64,000 nt of DNA from Planktotalea frisia (GCF_001890925.1 NZ_MLCB01000159.1:30711-94710), one strand, 5' to 3'; positions 7,395 through 16,033 are shown, counted from the first letter of the stretch. Translations and numbers: made by a program. The notes: generated by a model from the letters alone, not told the origin.

Positions 7395-8324
7395 ATGGCC
7401 TTGTTGAATTTCAAAAAGAAAGCCGCGCCAGCGGACGTAAGTAACAGCGCCGAGGTAGAGGCGTTTTTGCAAGGCTACTCTATCGAAGTGATGCCGCGCA
7501 CCGCTGAAAAGATCGAAGATTTCAGCGCACTTTTGCCTACTGGAACACGGGTATATGTCGCTCACATCGAGGGCACGCCCATCGAGGACATGGTCGCCAC
7601 AGCGGCACGCATCAAAGCTGAGGGCTATGATGTCATGCCCCACTTCCCAGCACGCATCATCAAAGATGAAGCGACTTTGGCCGATTGGATTGCACGCTAC
7701 CAAGGCGAAGCAGATGTGAACCAAGCTCTTTTGTTGGCAGGCGGCGTGACCACACCGCACGGCGCGTTCGATAGCTCCATGCAGTTGATGGAAACAGGTC
7801 TGTTCGACAAAGCTGGCTTCAAACGTTTGCACGTTGCGGGCCATCCTGAGGGCAATAAGGACATTGATCCAAACGGCTCTGACGCAAACGTCATGGAAGC
7901 GCTGCGCTGGAAGCAGGCTTTCAATGAGCGCACCGATGCAGAGATGGCGCTTGCCACTCAGTTCGCCTTTGAAGCGGGTCCAATCATTGAGTGGGCCGAT
8001 GCGATCAAAGAGGCTGGCATCGATATCCCGATCCACATCGGTATTGCGGGTCCTGCGAAACTACAAACGCTCATCAAGTTCGCGATTGCTTGTGGCGTTG
8101 GCCCTTCCTTGAAGGTTCTGCAAAAGCGCGCAATGGATGTGACTAAACTGCTGCTGCCTTACGAGCCGACAGAGGTTCTCGCGCAACTCGCAGCGCACAA
8201 GGCCACAAACCCTGAGTTCAACATCGAAAAAGTCCATTTCTTCCCTCTTGGCGGTATAAAAACCAACGCCAACTGGGCTATCGAAAATGGCGGCGCTTCC
8301 GGCCGCCCAGCAAACGTTTCCTAA
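7395..8324 (+). CDS. Methylenetetrahydrofolate reductase (MetF-like)
   Basis: A 309-residue TIM-barrel flavoprotein-type reductase, converting 5,10-methylene-THF to 5-methyl-THF in the cytoplasm. Seen: YSIEVMPRTAEKIEDFSALL, where MetF proteins carry E-x-x-P, then TRVYVAHIEGTPIEDMVATA, DVMPHFPARII (the H-x-x-xR strand), LLLAGGVTTPHG and RLHVAGHPEGNKDID, and the C-terminal HFFPLGGIKTNANWA. It is more diverged than the main MetF of enteric bacteria. ATG at 7395 is chosen because GGGAGA precedes it by eight bases. It would supply methyl-THF to the pterin-binding protein encoded next. Confidence 0.85.
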   Translation: MALLNFKKKAAPADVSNSAEVEAFLQGYSIEVMPRTAEKIEDFSALLPTGTRVYVAHIEGTPIEDMVATAARIKAEGYDVMPHFPARIIKDEATLADWIARYQGEADVNQALLLAGGVTTPHGAFDSSMQLMETGLFDKAGFKRLHVAGHPEGNKDIDPNGSDANVMEALRWKQAFNERTDAEMALATQFAFEAGPIIEWADAIKEAGIDIPIHIGIAGPAKLQTLIKFAIACGVGPSLKVLQKRAMDVTKLLLPYEPTEVLAQLAAHKATNPEFNIEKVHFFPLGGIKTNANWAIENGGASGRPANVS

Positions 8325-8336
8325 GGATCGACAGAC

Positions 8337-9416
8337 ATGACGCGCACAGTAATTGAGTCTAAAACGAAAACGGCCATCATGGGGTTCGATCAGCCGTTCT
8401 GCGTGATCGGTGAGCGGATCAACCCCACTGGCCGCAAGATCCTGAACGAAGAGTTAGAGCGCGGCGATTTCTCCCGCGTTGAGGCGGATGCCATTGCGCA
8501 GGTCGCGGCGGGTGCAAATATTCTCGACATCAACTCTGGTGCGGTGTTCTCTGGTCTCATGGCAGAAGACCCGCGTTATGCGGACAACAATTTTGTTGAG
8601 CCAACGTTGATGCGTCAGCTGATCGAAGTCGTGCAAAAAGTCACCGATTGTCCGCTCTGTATCGACAGCTCTGTCCCAGGCGCGTTGGAGCAAGGTTTGG
8701 CCGCTGCTGAAGGTCGTCCTTTGCTGAACTCCGTTACAGGCGAAGAAGAGCGTCTTGAGCTCGTCTTGCCATTGGTCAAGAAATACAACGTTCCAGTTGT
8801 TGCGATTTCCAACGATGACACTGGCATTTCCGAAGATCCCGATGTGCGTTTTGCGGTTGCTAAGAAGATCGTCGAACGTGCTGCTGATTTCGGTATTCCA
8901 GCGCATGATATCGTAGTTGACCCGCTTGTCATGCCGATTGGTGCGATGGGCACGGCGGGTTTGCAGGTCTTCACGCTTGTGCGTCGTTTGCGCGAAGAAT
9001 TGGGTGTGAATACGACTTGCGGCGCGTCCAACATTTCCTTTGGCCTGCCCAATCGTCACGGCATCAACAACGCGTTTTTACCTATGGCTATGGCGGCAGG
9101 CATGACCTCTGCGATTATGAACCCTGTTGCGTTGGCAACGGGCCCGACCAAGATCGCTGAAAAGCGTGCTGAAGTTGCCGCAGCTGGCATCATTATACCT
9201 GAAGGCATGGATGATGAGGCGTTCTGTCAGATGTTTGGGATCGGCTCAACCAAACCGCGTTCCGGTAAGGAAATGGAGGCCATTCGCGCGGCCAACTTCC
9301 TAACAAACAACGACGAAGGTGGTGGTGAATGGATCAAAGCCAACAAAGTTGCGCCTAAAGCGGGCCAAGAAGGTCGTGGTCGTGCAGGTCGCACAGGTGG
9401 GCGCCGCCGCGCTTAA
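8337..9416 (+). CDS. Methyltetrahydrofolate:corrinoid methyltransferase (pterin-binding part of a split methionine synthase)
   Basis: A 359-residue pterin-binding TIM-barrel protein: PFCVIGERINPTGRKILNEE, ADAIAQVAAGANILDINSGA, CPLCIDSSVPGALEQGLAAA, LLNSVTGEEERLELVLPLVK, TTCGASNISFGLPNRHGINN. It corresponds to the folate-binding domain of MetH but lacks its homocysteine and cobalamin domains. In related alphaproteobacteria methionine synthase is divided into separate homocysteine-, cobalamin- and pterin-binding proteins, and I infer that role here. The tail is Gly/Arg-rich (QEGRGRAGRTGGRRRA), unusual for the family and perhaps RNA- or partner-binding. Twelve bases after the reductase, so the same operon. 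Confidence 0.85.
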   Translation: MTRTVIESKTKTAIMGFDQPFCVIGERINPTGRKILNEELERGDFSRVEADAIAQVAAGANILDINSGAVFSGLMAEDPRYADNNFVEPTLMRQLIEVVQKVTDCPLCIDSSVPGALEQGLAAAEGRPLLNSVTGEEERLELVLPLVKKYNVPVVAISNDDTGISEDPDVRFAVAKKIVERAADFGIPAHDIVVDPLVMPIGAMGTAGLQVFTLVRRLREELGVNTTCGASNISFGLPNRHGINNAFLPMAMAAGMTSAIMNPVALATGPTKIAEKRAEVAAAGIIIPEGMDDEAFCQMFGIGSTKPRSGKEMEAIRAANFLTNNDEGGGEWIKANKVAPKAGQEGRGRAGRTGGRRRA

Positions 9417-9434
9417 CACATATTTTACGATGAT

Positions 9435-9473
9435 GAGAGAGGGTGTTGCCTATGGACGGCAGCACCCTCTCTC
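9435..9473 (+). promoter_or_regulatory. 16-bp hairpin covering the ribosome site and start codon of the next gene
   Basis: GAGAGAGGGTGTTGCC (9435-9450) pairs with GGCAGCACCCTCTCTC (9458-9473) along its whole length with a single G-U pair. The seven-base loop TATGGAC carries the ATG at 9452. The purine-rich left arm is also the only ribosome-binding candidate. No T-run follows, so it is a poor intrinsic terminator; it may shut off translation or protect the 3' end of the methyltransferase mRNA. Confidence 0.75.
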
Positions 9474-9682
9474 ATAAACCCAAAGACTGGCTAAAAGCTG
9501 TATTCGCTGCAAAGTCAGTTCAGAATGGTAGCGTAATCCGGCGCAAGACGCTTTGGGTCGATCAAGAGATTGGCCGCGCAAGGTTTGAAAACGAAGTCAG
9601 GCGGTGCGGTTTTCGGCTTTTGGAAACGCGTAACCATCTGATCGTCATTTGTAATTCTGAACCAGTTCATTTGGTCATTTAA
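9452..9682 (+). CDS. Small conserved protein, paralogue of the product at 22359-22589
   Basis: A 76-residue protein starting MDGSTLSHKPKDWLKAVFAA. It aligns almost gap-free with the 76-residue product at 22359: the Trp is at residue 13 in both, then F-A-x-K, G-x-V-x-R-R-K, G-R-x-R-F-x-x-E, R-x-G-F and V-x-C-N-x-x-P. In databases this roseobacter family is often labelled phosphoribosylanthranilate isomerase, which at 76 residues it cannot be. Function unknown. ATG at 9452 is preferred to GTG at 9443 because the length to the conserved Trp matches the paralogue. Its start codon lies in a hairpin loop. Confidence 0.75.
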   Translation: MDGSTLSHKPKDWLKAVFAAKSVQNGSVIRRKTLWVDQEIGRARFENEVRRCGFRLLETRNHLIVICNSEPVHLVI

Positions 9683-9687
9683 GGAAT

Positions 9688-9733
9688 CAAATTTTCTAGA
9701 AAATTTGTGTGCACGATTTTTCTAGAAAAATCG
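9688..9733. terminator. Two tandem 20-bp palindromes between convergent genes
   Basis: CAAATTTTCTAGAAAATTTG at 9688-9707 and CGATTTTTCTAGAAAAATCG at 9714-9733, both perfect, share the core TTTTCTAGAAAA. They fill the gap between the small plus-strand gene (ends 9682) and aglK (minus, ends 9737), a place for a bidirectional terminator. The second is identical to 5631-5650. Confidence 0.65.
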
Positions 9734-9736
9734 ATG

Positions 9737-10825
9737 TCACGCGTAATGTAGTGACATTCCATCTTTGAAAATCTGCACTTTTTCAGGTACAGCACTCAAT
9801 GCAACAGTCTTACCACGGACGTCTTTATGTGTCCCCGGTAACTTGCCAATCACAGCATTTTCAATGCCGTCACTTTCAAAATAGAGCAATGTGACTTCTC
9901 CGAGAGCTTCGACAAAATCGACCTTACCCTGAAAAATGAAATCACCGCTCGCTTCGACCAAATCTTCCGGCCGCACACCGATATTTACCTGGGCACCCAT
10001 ATCACCCGCAACGCTTGGCGCGTTCGAGAGCGCAACACCACCGCCGTCCAAGGCGACTTTTGTCACAGCACCTGTTTCTACAATTTTTCCCGGCATCAGG
10101 TTCATCGCAGGCGAGCCGATAAACTGCGCGACAAACTCATTCTCGGGCCGCTCGTATAATTCCAGAGGCGTGCCGACTTGAGCAATCCCTTTGTTCGCCA
10201 AGACCACAATCCGTGTCGCAAGCGTCATCGCCTCAACCTGATCGTGCGTGACATAAATCATCGTGCTGTCTGGCATCTGCTCTTTCAAGCGCGCAATCTC
10301 GATCCGCGTGGCGACACGCAAGGCGGCGTCCAGGTTTGAGAGTGGTTCGTCAAACAAATAGACCTTGGGATCACGCACAATAGAGCGGCCAATCGCGACG
10401 CGCTGACGCTGACCACCTGAGAGCGCTTTAGGCAAGCGATCAAGGTAATCCGTCAGTTGCAACTTATCCGCTGCGGCCGTGATCGCTTCATCAATTTCAG
10501 CGGGCGTTTTCTTGGCCAATTTCAGAGCAAACGCCATGTTGTCGCGCACCGTCATATGCGGATAAAGCGCGTAGCTTTGGAAGACCATCGCGACACCGCG
10601 CTGGCTGGGGGGGACGTTGTTGACCACCTGCCCTTCGATCTCCAGTGTGCCGCCGGTGATCTTCTCCAAGCCTGCGATCATGCGCAAAAGCGTGGACTTG
10701 CCACAGCCGGAAGGGCCAACAAAAACAATGAGTTCGCCTGTTTCAATCTCAAGGTTGATGTCTTTCAAAACATCTACCGTGCCGCCATATGTCTTCGCCA
10801 CGCCCGTAAGTTTAAGATCAGCCAT
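9737..10825 (-). CDS. aglK: Alpha-glucoside ABC transporter ATP-binding protein AglK
   Basis: A 362-residue MalK/UgpC-type ATPase that powers uptake of alpha-glucosides through AglF-AglG at the inner membrane. Seen: Walker A GPSGCGKSTL near residue 40, Q-loop VFQSYALYPHM, signature ALSGGQRQRVAIGRS, Walker B VYLFDEPLSNLDA, switch VTHDQVEAMTL, and from residue 240 the C-terminal OB-type regulatory domain (FIGSPAMNLMPG, IGVRPEDL). Last gene of the aglE-F-G-A-K order known from Sinorhizobium meliloti, 12 bases after aglA. Confidence 0.92.
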   Translation of the reverse strand: MADLKLTGVAKTYGGTVDVLKDINLEIETGELIVFVGPSGCGKSTLLRMIAGLEKITGGTLEIEGQVVNNVPPSQRGVAMVFQSYALYPHMTVRDNMAFALKLAKKTPAEIDEAITAAADKLQLTDYLDRLPKALSGGQRQRVAIGRSIVRDPKVYLFDEPLSNLDAALRVATRIEIARLKEQMPDSTMIYVTHDQVEAMTLATRIVVLANKGIAQVGTPLELYERPENEFVAQFIGSPAMNLMPGKIVETGAVTKVALDGGGVALSNAPSVAGDMGAQVNIGVRPEDLVEASGDFIFQGKVDFVEALGEVTLLYFESDGIENAVIGKLPGTHKDVRGKTVALSAVPEKVQIFKDGMSLHYA

Positions 10826-10837
10826 GATCCGTTTCTC

Positions 10838-12490
10838 CTAGTTTGCGCGGCGCAGCACGGCCACGCCCCATGGTTTTAAAGTGACTGTCATGCCGTCAAG
10901 CTGCGCGCCGCTAAGTGGTCCTGCGACATCTGCGTAGGTGCCATCAAGCGTGAAGGTCTTCACATCCTCTGACAGATTGACGGCGCATGTGAGTTGCAAC
11001 GCATCCGAGCTGCGCTCGAATATCACAACGTCGTTTTGTGCGCGCACAACGCCTTGATCCCCTTTGATCAAAACATCATGTTCTGCGCGGAAAGCTAACG
11101 CGCGACGATAGAAATGCAGCATCGCATCCGGATCGCTTTCTTGCGCACCAACCGATTTCATTAGGTGTTCAGAAGACACCGGAAGCCAAGGTTTGGCCGA
11201 TGAAAATCCGCCCGCTTCATTCGAGGGTTCCCAGAGCATGGGTGTACGGCATCCGTCACGCCCTTTAAATTCGGGCCAAAATTCGATGCCGTAAGGGTCT
11301 TGTAAGTCTTCGAAAGCCACGTCCGCTTCTGGAAGCGCTAATTCTTCGCCTTGGTACAAACACACTGAACCGCGCAGTAATAAGAGCAACATAAGGTACG
11401 CTTTTTGTGCATCAGCACTGAGGTCCCAGCGTGTAGTGTGGCGGATCACGTCATGGTTGGACAAAGCCCAACAGGCCCAGCCATCGCTTGCGACGCGATC
11501 AAAGCGTTCAAACACTTGTGCTACACGTGCGGCACTCAGAGGGGATTTCTCAAGAAATTCAAACGCATAGCACATATGCGCGCCTGTCTCGCCCTTGGTG
11601 TACTCTCCCAGTAATTCAAGTCCGAACTGAGCATCGCCCACCTCGCCCACGGCGGCGGCACCGGGGTATTCATCGAGCAAACCACGGAAACGCGCTAAAA
11701 ACGCGAGGTTCTCTGGCTGGTTCTTGGAATACACATGACGTTGGTGATTATAAGGGTTCACCGATGGTGCGATGGTCGCATTACGCTCTGTAACTGGCAG
11801 CGCGGGGTTATCGCGCAGCTCTTTATCCGCGAAGTAGAAGTTGATCGTATCAAGGCGGAAGCCATCTACGCCGCGCTCTAGCCAGAATCGCGTCGCATCG
11901 AGCAAAGCGTCCTGAACCGCTGGAGTATGGAAATTTAGATCAGGCTGTGATGTGAGGAAGTTGTGCAGATAATATTGCTCACGCCGCCCATCCCATTGCC
12001 ACGCAGAGCCACCAAAGATCGACAGCCAGTTGTTTGGCGGCGTGCCATCTGGCTTAGGGTCGCTCCAAACATACCAATCCGACTTTGCGTTGTCGCGCGA
12101 GATACGGCTTTGTGCGAACCAAGGGTGCTGATCAGAGGTATGCGACAGCACAAGATCGATCATAACTTTTAGACCCAACTCATGGGCGCGCGAGATCAGG
12201 GCGTCAAAATCCGCCAATGTGCCAAACATCGGGTCCACATCGCAGTAATCGCTGACGTCATAGCCGAAATCTTTCATCGGGGATGTAAAGAACGGCGAAA
12301 TCCAAATTGCATCAACCCCGAGCGAAGCCACGTGATACAAGCGGCGTGTGATACCCGCGAGATCGCCAGTGCCATTGCCTGTGCTGTCTTGATAGCTGCG
12401 CGGGTAAATCTGATAGATCACCGCACCGCGCCACCAATCTGGGTTGCTCGCCTTGTCAGCATGGCTGAGTGTTTGTGTAAGAGCGTTCAT
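10838..12490 (-). CDS. aglA: Alpha-glucosidase AglA (glycoside hydrolase family 13)
   Basis: A 550-residue GH13 enzyme with no signal peptide, so it acts in the cytoplasm on imported maltose, sucrose or trehalose-like sugars, releasing glucose. Catalytic residues visible: nucleophile Asp214 in GVDGFRLDTINF, acid/base Glu283 in AAVGEVGDAQ, and Asp347 in LSNHDVIR. The N-terminus has WWRGAVIYQIYPRSYQDSTG and the C-terminus an all-beta domain ending in GVAVLRRAN. It lies between the permease gene aglG (21 bases upstream) and aglK. Confidence 0.93.
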   Translation of the reverse strand: MNALTQTLSHADKASNPDWWRGAVIYQIYPRSYQDSTGNGTGDLAGITRRLYHVASLGVDAIWISPFFTSPMKDFGYDVSDYCDVDPMFGTLADFDALISRAHELGLKVMIDLVLSHTSDQHPWFAQSRISRDNAKSDWYVWSDPKPDGTPPNNWLSIFGGSAWQWDGRREQYYLHNFLTSQPDLNFHTPAVQDALLDATRFWLERGVDGFRLDTINFYFADKELRDNPALPVTERNATIAPSVNPYNHQRHVYSKNQPENLAFLARFRGLLDEYPGAAAVGEVGDAQFGLELLGEYTKGETGAHMCYAFEFLEKSPLSAARVAQVFERFDRVASDGWACWALSNHDVIRHTTRWDLSADAQKAYLMLLLLLRGSVCLYQGEELALPEADVAFEDLQDPYGIEFWPEFKGRDGCRTPMLWEPSNEAGGFSSAKPWLPVSSEHLMKSVGAQESDPDAMLHFYRRALAFRAEHDVLIKGDQGVVRAQNDVVIFERSSDALQLTCAVNLSEDVKTFTLDGTYADVAGPLSGAQLDGMTVTLKPWGVAVLRRAN

Positions 12491-12511
12491 AATCTTAACA
12501 GTCCATAGAGT

Positions 12512-13660
12512 TTACTTAACGGAGCCAGCGAGCAGCCCACGTACGAGATATTTTTGCATTGCGAAGAAGACCAAGAGTGGCACAGATATCGATACGAAGG
12601 CAGAGGTCGCCAAGATCTCCCAGTTGCCACCGCGTGTGCCTAAGAGTTCAACGATTTGTTTGGTCATAACAGTGGTTTCACCCGTGGCGTCGATCAAGAA
12701 CACGAGGCTGACGAGCAGGTCGTTCCATGTCCAAAGGAATTGGAAGATTGCAAAGGACGCGAGTGCTGGAAAGCTGAGCGGCAGGATGATCTTGGTAAAG
12801 ATCTGAAACTCAGTGGCACCGTCGACGCGCGCGTTTTCAATGATATCGCGCGGTAGACCGACCATGTAATTTCGCAGCAAATAGATCGCGAGCGGTAATC
12901 CGAACCCTGTATGAGCCAGCCAAACCCCCAGATAGCCTTTGCCGATGCCGATGCCGAGGTGCAGGCGTAGCAAAGGGATTAGTGCCAATTGCAACGGCAC
13001 GACCAAGAGCGCGACAATGAATGCAATTAAAAGAGCCCTGCCCGGAAAATCCATCCACGCCAACGCATAGGCCGCAAAGGCCGCGATCAGGATCGGGATG
13101 ATCGTTGCAGGGATTGTGACGGTCAGCGTATTAAAGAACGCTTTGGTCATATTGTCGGTGGCGTCACCCGTGATCAGGACGTTCTTGTAATTTGCCCAAG
13201 TGAATTCAGGCGGCGTTTCGGCGGTCACAAAAATGCGGGAACCGCGTGACCCTTCGAACGGCTCTGCGTTTTCCATACGGTAGCTGCCATCGGCCTGCAC
13301 CGTCACGGTGCCGCCTTTGCGCAATTCTGCCGTGTCGCCCGCGTTAAAGTCAGCAATCGCGCGGCTTGAAATGCCCCAAACGCTGATTGTCGCGTCTTTG
13401 CCTTCTTCAAACAGTTTGCCTTCGATGACGTATAAGCCATCAATCTGCGCCTGCGTTTCAGGTGCGTCCGTGCGTAGGGTCAGGTTTTGCTCTGACGGGA
13501 ACATGGATTTCCACCAGCCAGACGTGGCGATCTGATCGGCGGTTCTAAACGAAGACACCAGCAAGCCAACCGTCGGGAACAACCACAAAGCGACCAAAGC
13601 CACAACTGAGAGATGAACCGCCCATGTGAGCGAGGATTTCGTGCCAGCAATGTTATCCAT
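12512..13660 (-). CDS. aglG: Alpha-glucoside ABC transporter permease AglG
   Basis: A 382-residue inner-membrane permease of the MalG type. After the first membrane span (LSVVALVALWLFPTVGLLVS) comes a periplasmic insertion of about 110 residues (roughly 45-155), a feature of AglG proteins, then five more spans. The EAA loop that docks the ATPase is seen as ENARVDGATEFQIFTKIILP. It partners AglF to form the channel. Start ATG at 13660 shares a base with the aglF stop codon, so the two subunits are probably translationally coupled. Confidence 0.92.
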   Translation of the reverse strand: MDNIAGTKSSLTWAVHLSVVALVALWLFPTVGLLVSSFRTADQIATSGWWKSMFPSEQNLTLRTDAPETQAQIDGLYVIEGKLFEEGKDATISVWGISSRAIADFNAGDTAELRKGGTVTVQADGSYRMENAEPFEGSRGSRIFVTAETPPEFTWANYKNVLITGDATDNMTKAFFNTLTVTIPATIIPILIAAFAAYALAWMDFPGRALLIAFIVALLVVPLQLALIPLLRLHLGIGIGKGYLGVWLAHTGFGLPLAIYLLRNYMVGLPRDIIENARVDGATEFQIFTKIILPLSFPALASFAIFQFLWTWNDLLVSLVFLIDATGETTVMTKQIVELLGTRGGNWEILATSAFVSISVPLLVFFAMQKYLVRGLLAGSVK

Positions 13661-14679
13661 TACTTCATCTCCTTACGCGCATTATAGACGTTCCACACAA
13701 GGATCGGCGTGACCAGCAACATGATCACCATGGCAGCGGCCGACCCGACACCCCAATCATTGGCGCGGAACAGTTTGTCGTACATATAATTAGCCAAAAC
13801 CTGCGTTTCCCATTGTCCGTTGGTCATCGCAAACACGATGTCGAAGACTTTGAGAACAACGATGGTGATCGTCGTCCAGACCACGACAATTGTTCCCATG
13901 ATCTGGGGTATCTTGATCTTGAAGAAAATCTGGAACGGGTTGGCACCGTCTACAATCGCCGCCTCCACGGTCTCTTCTGGAATGCCGCGCAAAGCTGCGG
14001 ATAGGATCACCATGGCAAAACCTGTTTGGATCCAAACCAGAACAATCATCAGCATGAAACTGTTCCAGAATGGCACTGTCAGCCATTGTTGCGGCTCGTT
14101 TCCAGAGAACCAAACATAGATCGCATTGAGGATGCCGATCTGCTCTGTCCCCGGTGGACGCGCGTCGTAAACGAGCTTCCAAATCACTGCGGCACCAACG
14201 AAAGAGATTGCCATGGGCATAAAGATCAAGGATTTCGCTATGCTACCCCAACCGATCCGGTCAGTGAGTTGCGCAGCGAGCAAGCCAAATGCGGTGGACA
14301 AGGCAGGCACCACAATCAGCCACATCATATTGTTGCCAAGCGCTTCCCAGAATTTATCCTCAGCCATCATCTGCGCGTAATTGGCAAAGCCGACAAAATC
14401 GTAAGTGGTGGAGCCATCGGATTGCGTCACGCGCTCTGTCAGGGACAAGCGGATCGTCTCGACCACAGGGTACGCAAGATAAACAGACAGCGCGAAAAGC
14501 GCAGGAAATAAAAAGAGCCAAGGGCGCACGATGTTGGCGCGATTGATGTTACGCCCTGCATTCGGGCCACGTGGCGGATAGATGAAATTATCAAGGGCAA
14601 TATTGGAGAGCCAGAAATAGCCGACGCAGCCGCCGACACCCATGATGATGGTCACAAGACCTAATAGTGCTGGATGCAT
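13660..14679 (-). CDS. aglF: Alpha-glucoside ABC transporter permease AglF
   Basis: A 339-residue MalF-type inner-membrane permease. The first hydrophobic stretch (PALLGLVTIIMGVGGCVGYF) is followed by a cytoplasmic stretch, then IVRPWLFLFPALFALSVYLA and further spans. The EAA loop EAAIVDGANPFQIFFKIKIP lies in the C-terminal third. It pairs with AglG and receives sugar from AglE. A terminator-like hairpin lies between aglE and this gene, so the permease genes are probably transcribed less than the binding protein. Confidence 0.92.
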   Translation of the reverse strand: MHPALLGLVTIIMGVGGCVGYFWLSNIALDNFIYPPRGPNAGRNINRANIVRPWLFLFPALFALSVYLAYPVVETIRLSLTERVTQSDGSTTYDFVGFANYAQMMAEDKFWEALGNNMMWLIVVPALSTAFGLLAAQLTDRIGWGSIAKSLIFMPMAISFVGAAVIWKLVYDARPPGTEQIGILNAIYVWFSGNEPQQWLTVPFWNSFMLMIVLVWIQTGFAMVILSAALRGIPEETVEAAIVDGANPFQIFFKIKIPQIMGTIVVVWTTITIVVLKVFDIVFAMTNGQWETQVLANYMYDKLFRANDWGVGSAAAMVIMLLVTPILVWNVYNARKEMK

Positions 14680-14693
14680 TGCCGTTCTCCCCC

Positions 14694-14730
14694 CAAAGAA
14701 AAAGCCTGCCCGTAGCGTAACGGACAGGCC
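14694..14730 (-). terminator. Hairpin with T-run between aglE and aglF
   Basis: On the minus strand GCCTGTCCGT and ACGGGCAGGC (14704-14729) form a GC-rich stem with one mismatch, followed by TTTTTCTTT. It looks like an intrinsic terminator located inside the agl operon, 18 bases past the aglE stop codon. Partial termination or 3'-end protection here would give more binding protein than membrane components, as is common in sugar ABC operons. Confidence 0.75.
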
Positions 14731-14746
14731 AATGTTGTGTAAGTGA

Positions 14747-16033
14747 TTACTTCAAAGCGTCCCAGCTTTCCTGAATGCCAGCTGCAACTTCAGCCGCATC
14801 TTTGCCACCTGCATAGTCAACCATGCCGGTCCAGAAAGAGCCCGCGCCAACGCCGCCTGGCATCAGGTCGGAACCGTCAAAGCGGAAGGTCGTCGCACCA
14901 AGCAAGATTTCGTTCATCTTACGTGTCGCGTCATCCGGGAAGACAGAGGCATCAACACCTTTGTGGGGTGTCAAGAAACCGCCGTTCTTCATCCATGCCT
15001 CATGGGCCTCTGGTGTCTTCAAGAAGGCGATCAGCTCGTGTGCTGCGTCGCTTTCGTTGGTGATTGACCAAAGTGTGCCCGCACCAAGAACCGGATTGCC
15101 CAACTCTTTTTCCGCATAGGCTGGGAAGTAAAAGAAATCCACGTCTTCGCCAACAGATGTGCCCTCAGGGAAGAAGGCCGGAATGAAGCTCGCCTGACGG
15201 TGCATGTAGCACTGTGGGGGGCTTGCGAACATGCCCTTAGGGCTGTCACGGAAGTCTGTAGAGGCAACTGCGCCTGCACCACCAGCAACGTAAGCGTCGT
15301 TACGGGCGAATGCGCCGAACTCTTCGATGGCTGCAATGACTTTAGGATCCGTGAACTTCAGATCGTTTGCGACCCAAGCGTCGTAATCTGCTGGCGATTG
15401 TGTGCGCAACATCATGTCTTCAACCCAGTCCGTCGCTGGCCAACCTGTCGCGCCACCGCTACCCAGACCGATGCACCAAGGTGTGCCGCCGTCTGCAACG
15501 ATTTGATCTGTCAGCGCTTTCAGTTCTTCCATAGAGTTTGGAATGTCATAGCCTGCATCTTCAAAGTTCTCAGGGATGTACCAAACCAAAGACTTCACAT
15601 CGACGCGGAAGAACATGCCGTAAAGGCTATCTGTACCATCCGCACCTGCGTAAGTACCCAGATCAACCCAAGATTGCCCTGCTGCGTAGTTTTCTTTGAT
15701 CCATGGACCCATGTCGTCCTTGAGCGGTGTCAAGAAACCACGTGCCGCCATGTCGGATGCGAGACCCGGCTGCGGGAAGACCGCGATGTTTGGCGCGGAA
15801 CCCGCTTCGGCATCAACCAAGATCTGCTGCTCAAAGCTGTCAGAGCCAACGTAGCGCACGTCCGCGCCTGTTTTCTCAGCGAATACAGACAGCACTTCTT
15901 CAACAATTGTCTGCTCTGGGCCAAGCCACGTACCAAAGACCGTAACCTGTTCACCCGCGAGGTGACCGTCAGCGTGTGCAAGACCAGCGGTCAATGCAAG
16001 AGCTGCAGTGCCCGCATAAAAATAGTTCTTCAT
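14747..16033 (-). CDS. aglE: Alpha-glucoside-binding periplasmic protein AglE
   Basis: A 428-residue extracellular solute-binding protein of family 1. The signal peptide MKNYFYAGTAALALTAGLAH is cleaved near AHADG. The mature protein begins VTVFGTWLGPEQTIVEEVL and contains aromatic-rich sugar-site stretches (GGATGWPATDWVEDM). It captures alpha-glucosides in the periplasm for AglF-AglG-AglK. The ATG at 16033 is chosen for the signal peptide and the GGGAGA ribosome site upstream. First gene of the minus-strand agl operon, divergent from aglR, with an AglR-type operator 55-66 bases upstream. Confidence 0.93.
   Translation of the reverse strand: MKNYFYAGTAALALTAGLAHADGHLAGEQVTVFGTWLGPEQTIVEEVLSVFAEKTGADVRYVGSDSFEQQILVDAEAGSAPNIAVFPQPGLASDMAARGFLTPLKDDMGPWIKENYAAGQSWVDLGTYAGADGTDSLYGMFFRVDVKSLVWYIPENFEDAGYDIPNSMEELKALTDQIVADGGTPWCIGLGSGGATGWPATDWVEDMMLRTQSPADYDAWVANDLKFTDPKVIAAIEEFGAFARNDAYVAGGAGAVASTDFRDSPKGMFASPPQCYMHRQASFIPAFFPEGTSVGEDVDFFYFPAYAEKELGNPVLGAGTLWSITNESDAAHELIAFLKTPEAHEAWMKNGGFLTPHKGVDASVFPDDATRKMNEILLGATTFRFDGSDLMPGGVGAGSFWTGMVDYAGGKDAAEVAAGIQESWDALK

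Noticed and set aside
7053..8036. 327-codon open frame on the minus strand opposite the MetF-like gene
   Set aside because: It is antisense to a clear MetF-like protein, and its translation is rich in His, Cys and Arg with no domain; a shadow of codon bias.
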